64,000 nucleotides of DNA, from NCBI GenBank assembly GCA_026003395.1, contig BPHE01000007.1, positions 1-64,000 of the forward strand, given 5' to 3'. Position numbers and translations under genes: made by a program. This DNA comes from Vicingaceae bacterium (GTDB taxonomy: Bacteria; Bacteroidota; Bacteroidia; Flavobacteriales_E; Vicingaceae). This document shows, one piece after another, positions 27,120-36,990 of the stretch. How positions within the stretch are numbered: the stretch's first letter is position 1; every line of letters begins with the position of its first letter. Below the pieces are notes generated by a model. That model was not told where the DNA came from. It saw nothing but the letters and a program-made list of their open reading frames with translations, and did no database searches.

Positions 27120-28250
27120 ATGAGTTTTATTATTAATAGTCAGACCTTATTGAAAGAATTGCAGAAGGAAGCCGGTGTAGTGACCGGATCAAAATCGCTC
27201 CCCATTCTTGATCATTTTTTATTTGAGCTGGAAGGAAATCTCTTAAAAATAACGGGCACCGACCTTGAAAACACCATTTTTGTAAACGTTGAAATAGAAG
27301 GAAACGAAAATGCGCGATTCTGTGTGCCTTCAAAGCTTTTGTTGGATATTCTTAAAGCCCAAAACAACCAACCACTGTCTTTTAACTATAATGAAGAAAC
27401 CTATCTTTTGGAAATAAAATCCGACAACGGAAATTATAAGATCCCCTGTATGGATGCCGACGAATTTCCCAAAACTGCGCCCCTTGAAAACGAAGAATTC
27501 ATCGAAATCAATTCTCTGGTGCTGGCCAATGCTATCGAAAAAACCATTTTTGCCACCGGTGATGACGATTTGCGCCCGGTGATGAATGGCGTTTATTTCC
27601 AATTCGACGGCAATGGTGCTTCTTTTGCTGCAACTGATGCTCACAAATTGGTGTTATTTCATAGAAAAGATGTTCACAGCCAAAAGCCCGTAGCTTTCAT
27701 TATGCCAAAAAAACCCTTAAACCTTTTGAAAAGCATATTATCCTTGATAGATGAAAACATCAGGATTTATTACAACGAAAAAAACGCCATGTTTACCATG
27801 CAAAACACCACTCTCATCTGTCGCCTGATCGAAGGTAAATATCCAAATTACGAAGCCGTGATACCCAAAAATAATCCAAATGTGTTGTTGATCGATCGTA
27901 AGTTGTTACTTGAATCTATCAAAAGAGTTTCGCTTTTTTCAAATAAAACCACACACCAGGTTTTGTTTCAAATAAAAGGAAATAAATTGGTGATTTCCGG
28001 TGAAGACCATGATTTAAATTACCAGGCAAAAGAAGAGCTTCCTTGCCAATATGATGGACAAGACATGCAGATTGGCTTTAATGCCAAATTTTTAATTGAA
28101 ATGTTGAGCCGCCTGGATTCGGAAAATGTCAAACTTTCTATGTCTACGCCAAATAAACCGGGCATTTTGACTCCGGGCGATAATCTCGATGAAAATGAAG
28201 ACATTTTGATGCTTGTTATGCCAATTATGATTCAAGCCCCTGCGGCTTAG
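27120..28250 (+). CDS. dnaN: DNA polymerase III beta subunit (sliding clamp)
   Basis: This 376-aa clamp protein has the three-domain repeat. Diagnostic segments are 'GVVTGSKSLPILDHFLFEL', 'TDLENTI', 'RPVMNGVYFQF', 'AATDAHKLV', 'LICRLIEGKYPNYEAVIP' and the C-terminal 'LMLVMPIMI' hydrophobic pocket. The homodimeric ring tethers polymerase III and other DNA enzymes. The gene follows gldF-gldG-DUF4340, a gene order seen in many Bacteroidota rather than the dnaA-dnaN order. A strong terminator follows. Confidence 0.97.
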   Translation: MSFIINSQTLLKELQKEAGVVTGSKSLPILDHFLFELEGNLLKITGTDLENTIFVNVEIEGNENARFCVPSKLLLDILKAQNNQPLSFNYNEETYLLEIKSDNGNYKIPCMDADEFPKTAPLENEEFIEINSLVLANAIEKTIFATGDDDLRPVMNGVYFQFDGNGASFAATDAHKLVLFHRKDVHSQKPVAFIMPKKPLNLLKSILSLIDENIRIYYNEKNAMFTMQNTTLICRLIEGKYPNYEAVIPKNNPNVLLIDRKLLLESIKRVSLFSNKTTHQVLFQIKGNKLVISGEDHDLNYQAKEELPCQYDGQDMQIGFNAKFLIEMLSRLDSENVKLSMSTPNKPGILTPGDNLDENEDILMLVMPIMIQAPAA

Positions 28251-28275
28251 TTTTCTTTTGATTTTTTAAATAAAA

Positions 28276-28309
28276 AGCCATCATAGATTAAACCTTGATG
28301 GCTCTTTTT
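28276..28309 (+). terminator. Rho-independent terminator of dnaN
   Basis: AGCCATCA (28276-28283) pairs with TGATGGCT (28296-28303), followed by a run of six T. It lies 25 bp after the dnaN stop. Confidence 0.85.
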
Positions 28310-28374
28310 TATTAGGGTGTTTTGGATTATTTTCAAACGTTTAGATTGACTCCTTTTGAGGTCAATATATACAA

Positions 28375-28419
28375 AAAAACCGGATAAAACAGAATGAAAT
28401 ACTGTCCCACCCGGTTTTT
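28375..28419 (-). terminator. Probable terminator of the rimP-nusA-infB operon
   Basis: AAAAACCGG (28375-28383) and CCGGTTTTT (28411-28419) are perfect inverted arms around a 27-nt loop, 12 bp after the infB stop on the minus strand. The arms supply a T run in both directions, so it may also back up dnaN termination. Confidence 0.6.
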
Positions 28420-28430
28420 ATGTTTTGAAA

Positions 28431-31160
28431 TTACAACTTTTGTTTAACTTCAACGGTTTCGTATGCCTCAACGATATCCCCTACCTTAATGTCGTTGAAA
28501 TTTTTGATGTTTAACCCGCATTCGTGACCGGCAGATACTTCTTTGACATCGTCTTTAAACTGCTTCAAAGAACCCAATTCGCCGGTATATACCACAATTC
28601 CATCACGTATCACACGCACTTTGCTGTTCCGGTTGATTTTCCCATCGATGACCATACATCCGGCAACATTGCCAACTTTAGAAATTTTGAAAACCTGACG
28701 TATTTCGGCCGTTCCCAGTATTTTTTCTTCAACCTTGGGAGCCAACATTCCTTCTATGGCCGATTTTACTTCCTCTATGGCATCGTAAATGATAGAGTAC
28801 AATCTTATTTCAATTTGTTCTGTTTCGGCAAGTTTACGAGCACCTGACGATGGTCTCACTTGGAAACCAATAATGATTGCATCGGAAGCAGCTGCAAGCA
28901 TTACATCCGATTCTGTTATTTGTCCAACAGCTTTGTGTATGATATTAACTTTCACCTGGTCATTTGAAAGTTTCAACAAACTGTCTGACAATGCTTCAAT
29001 AGACCCATCGACATCACCTTTAATAATAATGTTGAGCTCTTTAAAGTTTCCAATGGCTAATCTTCGTCCAATTTCATCAAGAGTGATATGTTTTTGGGTA
29101 CGTAAACTTTGTTCTCTGATCAGTTGTTGGCGTTTGAGTGCTATTTCACGGGCTTCCTTCTCGTCTTTCATTACGTTGAACTTGTCTCCTGCATTAGGAG
29201 CGCCATCCAATCCTAATACCGTAACCGGTATGGAAGGCCCGGCCTCATCAACACGTTGCCCCCTTTCGTTAAACATGGCTTTTACTTTTCCACTATGGGC
29301 ACCGGCCAACACTACATCTCCTTTACGCAATGTGCCGTCTTGCACCAATAATGTGGCTACATATCCTCTCCCTTTGTCCAGTGACGACTCGATGACCGTC
29401 CCTTTTGCACGTTTTTTTGGATTGGCTTTTAAATCAAGCAAGTCGGCTTCAAGCAATATTTTTTCCAAAAGTTCATTTACTCCAATACCCTTTTTGGCGG
29501 AAATTTCCTGGGTTTGATATTTTCCGCCCCACTCTTCCACAAGAATATTCATGTTTGCCAATTGTTCCCTGATTTTATCAGGATTGGCACCTTCTTTATC
29601 TATTTTATTGAAGGCAAACACCATTGGCACTCCTGCCGCTTGAGCATGGTTGATTGCTTCTACGGTTTGAGGCATCACCGCATCATCGGCAGCTATCACG
29701 ATTACGGCCACATCGGTTACCTTAGCACCACGGGCACGCATGGCCGTAAATGCTTCGTGACCGGGTGTATCCAAAAAGGTGATTTTGCGGCCATTTTCCA
29801 AGGTCACGTTGTATGCACCTATATGCTGTGTAATTCCACCTGCTTCGCCGGCAATTACATTTGTTTTACGTATATAATCCAGCAGTGATGTTTTACCATG
29901 GTCAACATGTCCCATTACAGTAACAATGGGTGGCCTTGGAACCAAATCCTCAGGATTGTCTTCTTCTTCTTCTATTTCTATCGCTTCATCAGCCGAAGCA
30001 AATTCTACTTTATATCCGTATTCTTCGGCAATCAAAGCAATGTTTTCGGCATCCAAACGCTGGTTTATAGAAACAAAAAGACCTATCGACAAACAAGTGG
30101 ATATGATTTCATTTACATCCACATCCATCATACTTGCCAACTGACCCACGGTAACAAATTCGGTGATCTTAAGCACGCGTTTTTCTTCTTCGAGACGTTC
30201 GAGTTCTTTTTGTTGTTGTTCGCTGATGGCTTTTCTTTTTTGACGACGGTATTCGGCTGCTTTTGACTTGGATGTTTTCGAAAGTTTCGATAAAGTTTCT
30301 TTCAATTGTTCTTCTACCTCTTCATCAGAAATTTTAGGCTTGTATTTTTTGCCCTTGTCTTTTTTGAATTTTTTCTTTTGCTTAAATGATTTTTCGTCTT
30401 CGTCCGGTTCTAATTTGTCAATCTCTTTTGCAGCCGGTTTTACTATTCTTTTACGTTTTTTCTTTTCTTTTCTAAATGGATTTTCCGGTTTTTGTGGTTT
30501 TGATTTATAATCCGATTCCTTTAAATCTATTTTACCTACCAATACCGGTCCGCTCAATTTTTCTACTTCTACTTTAAACTCCTCCGGTTGGTTATTTTCT
30601 TGTTCGGTTTTGGCAGTTTCGTTTTGCGCAGTTTCTTTTGTTGTTTTCTGCGGCGGGGTTGATTCTTTCCCGGTTTTTGCCTGTTTTTCAAGAGTTTCAT
30701 CTTTTGAAGCAGGTGCTTGGAGGGCTTCTTTTTCTGTGTTTTCCTCTGGTTTAAGCTCTTTTTTCTTTGGTTCTAATTCTATTTTTCCTTTTACTTTAAT
30801 CTTTGGCTTGATGTCCTCAGGAATTTCAATAGGATCAATAGTTGTGTCTTTAATGATCACTTCATCTTCGATCACTTCCGGTTCTTCGATATTTTTATTG
30901 ACTTTTCCGGCTTCAATTTTAATATTTTTCTTTTCAAGATCAGGCAACTGTACCTTGCTGCTTTCTTCTTGCAAAATACGGTCAGGGGCAAACTCTTTCA
31001 AGATTTTTTGATACATTTCATCGTCAATCTTTGCATTGGGATCGTTGGGAGAAATATCTTTTGCCCCTTGTTTAATTAAAAACTCAACAAGAGTTTCCCT
31101 CCCGACACCAATCTCGGTTGCCACTTTTGCTAATCTCTTTGGTTTTTTTTGTTCTGACAT
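28431..31160 (-). CDS. infB: Translation initiation factor IF-2
   Basis: This 909-aa protein delivers initiator tRNA to the 30S subunit and promotes subunit joining through GTP hydrolysis. It begins with an IF2-N domain ('[20 protein letters not shown]'), followed by a ~280-residue charged Lys/Glu/Pro-rich linker. A second IF2-N-like region lies near 335-390. The G domain has '[12 protein letters not shown]', 'DTPGHEAF' and '[11 protein letters not shown]', and the C-terminal beta-barrel and fMet-tRNA domains follow. The long linker explains the size. It is third in the rimP-nusA-infB order conserved widely in bacteria. Confidence 0.97.
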   Translation of the reverse strand: MSEQKKPKRLAKVATEIGVGRETLVEFLIKQGAKDISPNDPNAKIDDEMYQKILKEFAPDRILQEESSKVQLPDLEKKNIKIEAGKVNKNIEEPEVIEDEVIIKDTTIDPIEIPEDIKPKIKVKGKIELEPKKKELKPEENTEKEALQAPASKDETLEKQAKTGKESTPPQKTTKETAQNETAKTEQENNQPEEFKVEVEKLSGPVLVGKIDLKESDYKSKPQKPENPFRKEKKKRKRIVKPAAKEIDKLEPDEDEKSFKQKKKFKKDKGKKYKPKISDEEVEEQLKETLSKLSKTSKSKAAEYRRQKRKAISEQQQKELERLEEEKRVLKITEFVTVGQLASMMDVDVNEIISTCLSIGLFVSINQRLDAENIALIAEEYGYKVEFASADEAIEIEEEEDNPEDLVPRPPIVTVMGHVDHGKTSLLDYIRKTNVIAGEAGGITQHIGAYNVTLENGRKITFLDTPGHEAFTAMRARGAKVTDVAVIVIAADDAVMPQTVEAINHAQAAGVPMVFAFNKIDKEGANPDKIREQLANMNILVEEWGGKYQTQEISAKKGIGVNELLEKILLEADLLDLKANPKKRAKGTVIESSLDKGRGYVATLLVQDGTLRKGDVVLAGAHSGKVKAMFNERGQRVDEAGPSIPVTVLGLDGAPNAGDKFNVMKDEKEAREIALKRQQLIREQSLRTQKHITLDEIGRRLAIGNFKELNIIIKGDVDGSIEALSDSLLKLSNDQVKVNIIHKAVGQITESDVMLAAASDAIIIGFQVRPSSGARKLAETEQIEIRLYSIIYDAIEEVKSAIEGMLAPKVEEKILGTAEIRQVFKISKVGNVAGCMVIDGKINRNSKVRVIRDGIVVYTGELGSLKQFKDDVKEVSAGHECGLNIKNFNDIKVGDIVEAYETVEVKQKL

Positions 31161-31208
31161 AAATATTTATTTCCTATCGGTTTTTCTTCTTATTCAAAAT
31201 TTGGTATG

Positions 31209-32474
31209 TTAATCTTCAAATTCGGCTTGTAAAATCTTTTTAACTTCCTCAATGGTTTCTTCTTCAAGATCAGTACGGCGAACAAGCTCCTCATTGCTCA
31301 GCTCCAACACAGCTTTGGCAGTATCTAAGCCGGCAGCTTTCAATTCGTCAATAATCCATTCGTCAATTTCATCCACAAACTCATCCAAAGCAACATCTTC
31401 AATCTCTTCGTCACCTTCACGGTATACATCTATTTCATAACCGGTGAGCTTGGACGCAAGGCGTATATTATGTCCGCCACGACCAATGGCCAACGAAACT
31501 TGATCGGGTTTCAAAAACACCTTGGCTCTTTTGTTTTCTTCGTCAATCTCAATGCTCGATATCTTGGCAGGACTCAAGGCACGTTGAATAAACAGTTGTG
31601 GGTTTTGTGTATAGTTGATTACATCGATATTTTCATTTCTCAATTCCCGCACAATTCCGTGAATTCTTGACCCTTTCATCCCAACACATGCTCCCACCGG
31701 ATCGATACGGTCGTCATACGACTCCACGGCAACTTTGGCTCTTTCTCCCGGCTCTCTGACAATTTTTTTAATGGTAATTAAACCATCGAAAATTTCAGGC
31801 ACTTCCAATTCGAACAATTTTTCAAGGAACAGAGGAGATGTTCTGGAAAGCGTGATGATTGGTTTGTTATTTTTCATTTCAACCTTGGTAACCACGGCTC
31901 TTACCGTATCACCTTTTTTGAAATTGTCGGTGGGAATCAACTCACTCATCGGAAGAATCAATTCATTTCCTTCATCGTCAAGCACCATTATTTCCTTTTT
32001 CCAAATTTGATAAACTTCTCCGGTAATGATTTGTCCCACACGATCTTTGTATAGTTCAAACAAATGCTCTTTTTCTAAATCGCTGATTCTGGAAATCAAA
32101 TTTTGACGCATGGCCATAATAGCCCTGCGGCCAAAGGACTCTAACGAAATGGGCTCATAAACCTCTTCGCCCACTTCAAAGTCCGGGTCAATTTTGATTG
32201 CTTCCGAATAGGGTATTTGTTTATTTTCGTCTTCCACTTCACCGTCATTTACTATCTCACGCTTGCGGTATATCTCAATATCTCCACGATCAGGATTGAT
32301 AATTACGTCGAAGTTTTCGTCATCCTCATATTTTTTTCTAATCATGTTGCGAATAACGCTCTCGAGGATGTTCATCATTGTTGCCCGGTCAATATTTTTA
32401 GCTTCTTTTAATTCTCCGAAAGCTTCAACAATACCGGATTTGTCAATTTGGTGTTGTTTAATTCTGGTAGCCAT
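31209..32474 (-). CDS. nusA: Transcription termination/antitermination protein NusA
   Basis: This 421-aa protein has the N-terminal polymerase-binding domain (1-125), an S1 domain ('GQIITGEVYQIWKKEIMVL') and two KH domains ('RIDPVGACVGMKGSRIHGIV', 'DQVSLAIGRGGHNIRLAS'). A short acidic helical tail with one helix-hairpin-helix-like unit ends at 'ILQAEFED'. It modulates pausing, intrinsic termination and antitermination. It lies 9 bp after rimP and 48 bp before infB, consistent with one operon. Confidence 0.97.
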   Translation of the reverse strand: MATRIKQHQIDKSGIVEAFGELKEAKNIDRATMMNILESVIRNMIRKKYEDDENFDVIINPDRGDIEIYRKREIVNDGEVEDENKQIPYSEAIKIDPDFEVGEEVYEPISLESFGRRAIMAMRQNLISRISDLEKEHLFELYKDRVGQIITGEVYQIWKKEIMVLDDEGNELILPMSELIPTDNFKKGDTVRAVVTKVEMKNNKPIITLSRTSPLFLEKLFELEVPEIFDGLITIKKIVREPGERAKVAVESYDDRIDPVGACVGMKGSRIHGIVRELRNENIDVINYTQNPQLFIQRALSPAKISSIEIDEENKRAKVFLKPDQVSLAIGRGGHNIRLASKLTGYEIDVYREGDEEIEDVALDEFVDEIDEWIIDELKAAGLDTAKAVLELSNEELVRRTDLEEETIEEVKKILQAEFED

Positions 32475-32483
32475 AGTATTATT

Positions 32484-32954
32484 TTAAATTTTAATGTATT
32501 TTTTCATTGTTTTAATTTGGTCAATGGGAATGTTTGTTTCACTTTCTTCTACAATCTCCACAGTTGCTTTACCTCTTTTTTTTAGTGTAACAGGTTTTAT
32601 AATAATATTGTGTTCGTCAAAACCGGATAAAACAGCACAAATCTTTTTTTGATCATGTGTGGTAACCCAAATTTTTTTTCCTATATTTTTCTCCCATTGC
32701 TTTTTGGTTTTAAAAGGAGCATCGAGACCGGGAGAACTTACCTCCAAACTATAATCAAAAATATCCCTGTCATATAGAGATTCGAAAATTCGGGTCACCT
32801 TTACGCATTGTTCAATATTCACCCCGGCCATGCTGTCGATCTCGATTTTCACATGATTGTGGTCATCAATCAAAACATCAACCAAGAACAAACCATTCTC
32901 CTCCAAATATTTTTGCAATTCTTTTTCTACTGTATGTTTATCAAGCTTTTCCAT
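32484..32954 (-). CDS. rimP: Ribosome maturation factor RimP
   Basis: This 156-aa protein is needed for 30S subunit maturation. The family pattern 'VDVLIDDHNHVKIEIDSMAG', 'FDYSLEVSSPGLDAPFK' and the C-terminal SH3-like half are clear. It is first in rimP-nusA-infB. The leader carries a strong 9-bp hairpin (32971-32991), and the promoter lies inside the end of gatC, so the operon can be expressed apart from gatC. Confidence 0.95.
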   Translation of the reverse strand: MEKLDKHTVEKELQKYLEENGLFLVDVLIDDHNHVKIEIDSMAGVNIEQCVKVTRIFESLYDRDIFDYSLEVSSPGLDAPFKTKKQWEKNIGKKIWVTTHDQKKICAVLSGFDEHNIIIKPVTLKKRGKATVEIVEESETNIPIDQIKTMKKYIKI

Positions 32955-32970
32955 ACTTTTTTAAACTAAG

Positions 32971-32991
32971 GAGGGGGACTTTGTCCCCCTC
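32971..32991 (-). promoter_or_regulatory. Perfect 9-bp hairpin in the rimP leader
   Basis: GAGGGGGAC-TTT-GTCCCCCTC is a perfect stem. On the plus strand it is followed by TTTTTT; on the minus strand the arm is followed by CTTAGTTT, a weak T tract. It could terminate gatC transcripts or act as an attenuator in the rimP operon leader. The function is not decidable from sequence. Confidence 0.6.
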
Positions 32992-33023
32992 TTTTTTATT
33001 TTCCCAACCCGCTAATTTGCGTG

Positions 33024-33054
33024 CAAATATACGAATTCTTTTTTATTTTTGCAA
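33024..33054 (-). promoter_or_regulatory. Promoter of rimP-nusA-infB, overlapping the gatC 3' end
   Basis: The minus strand reads TTG (33054-33052), a 20-bp spacer, then TATATTTG (33031-33024), fitting the Bacteroidota TTTG/TAnnTTTG promoter. The -33 box lies inside the last codons of gatC. Confidence 0.55.
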
Positions 33055-33336
33055 CACTTTTGGAACCTTTATATAATCTGTGTCTTTTTGTGGGGCATTC
33101 TTCAATGCCTCCTCACGGGAAACAACATATTCCACCTTATCCTCCCTGCAGCGCCCGGGTTCATCATTAACATAAATTAAGGGTTCGACATTATCAATCG
33201 GTAAGTCATTAAGTTTTTCCACAAATTGTATGATCCTTTGCAGATCTTTCATGATCTTTTCACTCTCAGATTCGGTAAACTCAAGCTTGGCGAGGTCGCA
33301 CAATTTGTAAAACAAGTTCTTGTCGATGGTCGTCAT
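33043..33336 (-). CDS. gatC: Asp/Glu-tRNA amidotransferase subunit C
   Basis: This 97-aa GatC stabilises the GatA-GatB complex. Typical features are 'LCDLAKLEFTESESEKIMKD', 'IIQFVEKLNDLPIDNVEP' and the C-terminal 'APQKDTDYIKVPKVLQK', which wraps onto GatA. The gene is separate from gatA, whose end opens this window about 33 kb away. Its own promoter is visible at 33353-33381. Confidence 0.93.
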   Translation of the reverse strand: MTTIDKNLFYKLCDLAKLEFTESESEKIMKDLQRIIQFVEKLNDLPIDNVEPLIYVNDEPGRCREDKVEYVVSREEALKNAPQKDTDYIKVPKVLQK

Positions 33337-33352
33337 TGTGTTAATTTTAAGG

Positions 33353-33381
33353 CAAATTTATGCAATATTTCCTTCATTCAA
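33353..33381 (-). promoter_or_regulatory. Promoter of gatC
   Basis: The minus strand reads TTG (33381-33379), an 18-bp spacer, then TAAATTTG (33360-33353), a good match to the Bacteroidota consensus. It begins 17 bp before the gatC ATG and overlaps the 3' end of plsC. Confidence 0.6.
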
Positions 33382-34150
33382 CCTTTTTCATTTCCTTAGA
33401 ATTGTATTGTTTTATCAAAAGATTCATTTGATCAATCAAAGCATTGGCGGTATTTTGAATACTTTCTTCACTCAAATTTTCAGGTTTTATTACGGGTAAA
33501 AAATACACCCCGGCAACTCCGGGACGGGCTTTTAATGAAAACACCTGTTTATCACCCAGAAGTTTCCAATTGTCGATATAAACTATAGGCACTATTGGCA
33601 CTTTTTTCTTTATGGCCAGACGGAATGCTCCGGGTTTGAAGCGTTTTACAACAGGAGCATGTTTTGGAATGCCTCCTTCAGGAAATATAACCACCGAATA
33701 ACCTGCATCCAACATTTTCTCTGCTCTAAGAAAAGCCAGGCTGGCTTGGGTCGAATTTTGGCGGTCAACCGGAATGTTAAACTTTTTGAAAAATATGTTA
33801 AATAGAGGTATTCGTGTCAATTCATGTTTGCCCATAAAAACAAATGGTTTGTCAATCAAAGCATATAACAATAAAATATCAAGATAGGAGCTATGATTGG
33901 CTATAATCACATAAGGAGGAGAAGGAAGGGGTTGTTTTTTTAAAATTTTCACTCTTATTCCTCCAAAAAATAAAATTAATTTGGCGTGCATCCGGGTAAG
34001 ATGAAATCCTTTTTTAAAGTGTCTTTCGTCTGTTAGCCAAAAATAATAGAATGGATATAAAATAATCAAAAAGACCGCCGTGACCAATAGCAGATAAATT
34101 TTCCAGAGGCCGGAAAAAAATTTTTTGATATTTAATGGCAACTTTTTCAT
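33374..34150 (-). CDS. plsC: 1-acyl-sn-glycerol-3-phosphate acyltransferase
   Basis: This protein makes phosphatidic acid from lysophosphatidic acid at the inner membrane. From the Met at 34150 (MKKLPLNIKKFF) it is 258 aa; the longer start at 34186 adds residues with no clear homology. A membrane segment lies at about 17-38. The PlsC motifs are HX4D in 'NHSSYLD' and 'FPEGG' in 'VVIFPEGGIPKH', with 'VPIVPIVYIDN' following. Family members include lyso-ornithine lipid acyltransferases, so substrate specificity is not certain. Confidence 0.88.
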   Translation of the reverse strand: MKKLPLNIKKFFSGLWKIYLLLVTAVFLIILYPFYYFWLTDERHFKKGFHLTRMHAKLILFFGGIRVKILKKQPLPSPPYVIIANHSSYLDILLLYALIDKPFVFMGKHELTRIPLFNIFFKKFNIPVDRQNSTQASLAFLRAEKMLDAGYSVVIFPEGGIPKHAPVVKRFKPGAFRLAIKKKVPIVPIVYIDNWKLLGDKQVFSLKARPGVAGVYFLPVIKPENLSEESIQNTANALIDQMNLLIKQYNSKEMKKVE

Positions 34151-34213
34151 TTGCTCGATTGGCAAATATATCCATAAAAATAGCATCCGGATTTTTGCAT
34201 CGAAGTTATTTCC

Positions 34214-34242
34214 TTGAGAGTAAACAAAGTTTCATAAATTTG
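34214..34242 (+). promoter_or_regulatory. Promoter of trpS
   Basis: TTG (34214-34216), an 18-bp spacer and TAAATTTG (34235-34242) match the Bacteroidota promoter, with the start codon 13 bp downstream. The leader would be only a few bases long. Confidence 0.6.
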
Positions 34243-34255
34243 CGGCAAAAATCCG

Positions 34256-35227
34256 ATGGCAAGAATTTTAACCGGCATACAAAGCTCCGGTGTTCCTCAC
34301 TTAGGCAATATTTTAGGGGCAATTATCCCCGGCATTGAGCTTTCTAAAGATCCGGGCAACGAGGCCTTTTTTTTCATTGCCGACTTGCATTCTCTTACAA
34401 GCATCAAAGACGGTAACGTTATTAGGGAAAATACTTATGCGGTTGCGGCTGCATGGCTTGCATTTGGTTTCGATACCGATAAAAATGTTTTTTATCGCCA
34501 ATCCGACATTCCCGAAGTATGCGAATTAACCTGGTATTTAAATTGTTTCACCCCATATCCGATGTTGGCCAATGCCCATTCTTTTAAAGATAAATCCGAC
34601 AACCTTGCCGATGTCAATGCCGGATTGTTTGACTATCCTGTATTGATGGCAGCCGACATTCTGTTGTATGATGCAGAAATTGTGCCTGTTGGAAAAGACC
34701 AGCAGCAACATTTAGAAATTACCCGTGATATCGCCCAATCTTTTAATCATAAAATCGGTCAAAACATTTTTATTCTCCCCGAAGCAAAGATTAATGAGAA
34801 AGTAAAAACCATTCCGGGTATCGACGGTAGAAAAATGAGCAAATCTTATAATAATTACATCAATATTTTCACAGACGACAAAACTTTACGAAAACAAATC
34901 ATGCGCATCGTCACAGACAGCCAGCCATTAGAAGCCCCTAAAGATCCGGATAGTTGCAATGTTTTCAAAATTTTTTCTCTGCTGGCAACACCTCAAGAAA
35001 CCGAATCTCTTCGAAAACAATATTTAGCCGGAGGTTTTGGATATGGACAGGCCAAACAATGGCTGTATGAAATTATCGTCAATAAATTTGAAAACGAGCG
35101 AAAAACCTATCATGAATTAATGCAAAACCGTGAATTAATTGACGAAAAATTAAAAAAAGGGGCGGACAAAGCCAGGACCATTGCTCTTAAAAAAATCAAA
35201 CAAGTAAGATCTGTATTGGGATATTAA
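34256..35227 (+). CDS. trpS: Tryptophanyl-tRNA synthetase
   Basis: This 323-aa class Ic synthetase charges tRNA(Trp). The HIGH-type motif is 'GVPHLGNILG' near residue 15, and the KMSKS loop appears as 'GRKMSKSYNN'. Other motifs are 'FFIADLHSLT' and 'PVGKDQQQHLEITRDIA'. Length is standard. It is monocistronic by layout, divergent from plsC and followed by a convergent phosphatase gene. Confidence 0.97.
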   Translation: MARILTGIQSSGVPHLGNILGAIIPGIELSKDPGNEAFFFIADLHSLTSIKDGNVIRENTYAVAAAWLAFGFDTDKNVFYRQSDIPEVCELTWYLNCFTPYPMLANAHSFKDKSDNLADVNAGLFDYPVLMAADILLYDAEIVPVGKDQQQHLEITRDIAQSFNHKIGQNIFILPEAKINEKVKTIPGIDGRKMSKSYNNYINIFTDDKTLRKQIMRIVTDSQPLEAPKDPDSCNVFKIFSLLATPQETESLRKQYLAGGFGYGQAKQWLYEIIVNKFENERKTYHELMQNRELIDEKLKKGADKARTIALKKIKQVRSVLGY

Positions 35228-35286
35228 TTTTTCAAGCTGATGAAATAACGTAATATAACTCTGATTCTATTTTTCTATCATATACT

Positions 35287-36078
35287 TTATCCCAATTCAA
35301 TTGCCAAAAATGACACATCATCGGTTTGTGGTTCGACTCCCTTCCATTCTTGAAATTCTTTTTCCAGAACTTGTTTTATTTCCTGCAGGTTTTTGTCTAG
35401 ATTTTGGTTAATAATTTCTTTCAACCGTTTAGATGAAAACTTTTTGTTTTTCTCTCCTCCTATTTGATCTTTGATTCCGTCACTATAAATGAAGATTCTA
35501 TCTCCCGGTGAAAATTGTCGCATTTTGGTTTCATATTTTCTTACCTTATCCAACTGCCATCCTCCAATGGGAAAGTTTTTTCCCTTCCACTCTATCAAGT
35601 TGTTTTGATGAGCAATCAACAAGTTTTTTCTGGTTCCGCTAAAACTTATGATTTTGTCTTTTTCGTTGATCAATATCACCCCCATTTCCACCCAATCATT
35701 ATTATAAGGTTCATTTTCTTTTTCCGAACTGAAACATTCCAAAAACTTTTTATCAATTTCCTTCAAAATGTCTGCAGGATTCTCAAGGTTTTTGGAATAA
35801 AAAGCATAGTCAATCAAATTTATCATCAATGTTGAAATCAATGCTGCTGCCAAACCATGTCCGGTTGAGTCACCCAATACAATCATTTTAAGGTTTTCTT
35901 TGGCTCCAATCCAATAAAAATCCCCCGATACCATTTGTTTTGGATAAAAGATCAATGCATAATCGCGAAATAATCTTTTAAAATGACGATCCTTGGGAAG
36001 TATGCCTTTCTGAATTATTGCCGCATACTTAAGGTTAGAAAGCAGATCGTTATACTCTTCTATTTGTTCCGGACACAT
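35287..36078 (-). CDS. SpoIIE/RsbU-type PP2C serine phosphatase
   Basis: This 263-aa protein is almost entirely the phosphatase domain. It has the phosphatase motifs 'SGDFYWIG', 'VLGDSTGHGLAAALISTL', 'FSGTRKNLLI', 'YSDGIKDQIGG' and 'DDVSFLAIEL', including the metal-binding Asp in 'DSTGHG' and the terminal 'DD'. Such enzymes dephosphorylate anti-sigma antagonists or similar switch proteins. There is no sensor domain, only a short helical N-terminus ('YNDLLSNLKYAAIIQKGILP'), so a partner is probably encoded elsewhere. A second member with a PAS domain is at 57.6 kb. A TAATTTTG box lies at 36096-36103. Confidence 0.88.
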   Translation of the reverse strand: MCPEQIEEYNDLLSNLKYAAIIQKGILPKDRHFKRLFRDYALIFYPKQMVSGDFYWIGAKENLKMIVLGDSTGHGLAAALISTLMINLIDYAFYSKNLENPADILKEIDKKFLECFSSEKENEPYNNDWVEMGVILINEKDKIISFSGTRKNLLIAHQNNLIEWKGKNFPIGGWQLDKVRKYETKMRQFSPGDRIFIYSDGIKDQIGGEKNKKFSSKRLKEIINQNLDKNLQEIKQVLEKEFQEWKGVEPQTDDVSFLAIELG

Positions 36079-36179
36079 ATCGTTCGTTTTTTTTACAAAA
36101 TTATGCTTATATATTTGACTTCCTGTTTATCTATCGGTATTTAATCAAAATTTCATAAATAATACAAGTTAGCTTAAAA

Positions 36180-36785
36180 TCAAAATTTAGCGATACATTT
36201 TCTTTCTTTGACCAACAACACTCCGGCAAGTCCTTTGTGTATCTCCCAACGCATTGTTTTACAAGCAATAAAATCATCATATTCGTCCATGCTATTGTGG
36301 AAATAAAATAACCACGGATAATTTTTTTCCCATTCTGTTTTGTCGGTGTAAAGGATATAGCCGGTTGTATTTGATTTTTTTCCGATAATATTAAAATCTA
36401 TAGTTTTAAAATGCGTGGAGAACTCCCAGTTGATCAAAATAAATAACATGGTGAAAAAAGGGCCTATTGACACCAAACCTATCACAGTTTTTTCATATTT
36501 ATTTTCGACATGCATCCATTGCCAAACAGATTGTGGCAATAAAGTTGGCAAGAATGAAAATGTCAACCACCATTTTCCGAAAAACCAAGGATCCAATAAA
36601 AAGTAACGGTTAAAAATTAAATATGTGGCAAAAGAGATAAAATAAATCAATACGAAAATTCCATATCGTATATTTAACCGGCTGTTTGAATCTTTTTTCA
36701 AAAAAATTGGATTAATGGCTCTTGCAAAGATACTCTTTATACTTCTATAAAAAAGACAATGCTGTTGTTTTTCAGCAAATTTCAA
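36180..36785 (-). CDS. Hypothetical membrane protein
   Basis: This 201-aa protein has three likely membrane segments ('FVLIYFISFATYLIF', 'WWLTFSFLPTLLPQSVW' and 'VIGLVSIGPFFTMLFILI') and a C-terminal ~80-residue soluble part ending 'LLVKERKCIAKF'. No domain is recognised. It is an isolated minus-strand gene with AT-rich flanks. The N-terminal ~30 residues before the first membrane segment may be over-extended, but no better start is evident. Confidence 0.65.
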   Translation of the reverse strand: MKFAEKQQHCLFYRSIKSIFARAINPIFLKKDSNSRLNIRYGIFVLIYFISFATYLIFNRYFLLDPWFFGKWWLTFSFLPTLLPQSVWQWMHVENKYEKTVIGLVSIGPFFTMLFILINWEFSTHFKTIDFNIIGKKSNTTGYILYTDKTEWEKNYPWLFYFHNSMDEYDDFIACKTMRWEIHKGLAGVLLVKERKCIAKF

Positions 36786-36938
36786 GATGTCTGCAAATTA
36801 TTCCCTAACAACTTTTGACAATAAATGTTTATTTAAAATTTATGACGATAACAAATTGATGGCAGCTTTCAATCTTATCTTTGGTTAACTGAATGTTGGT
36901 CATCAGTAATAGTGTCAATAAGAAAAGTTTTCTTAAAA

Positions 36939-36963
36939 AAATAGGGGGAACTTCCCCCTATTT
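36939..36963 (-). terminator. Rho-independent terminator after hpd
   Basis: AAATAGGGGGAA-C-TTCCCCCTATTT is a near-perfect hairpin with A/T tracts on both sides, 28 bp after the hpd stop. The flanking tracts would let it work in either direction. Confidence 0.8.
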
Positions 36964-36990
36964 CAAAAAAAAAATTATTTGAGCAGGACT

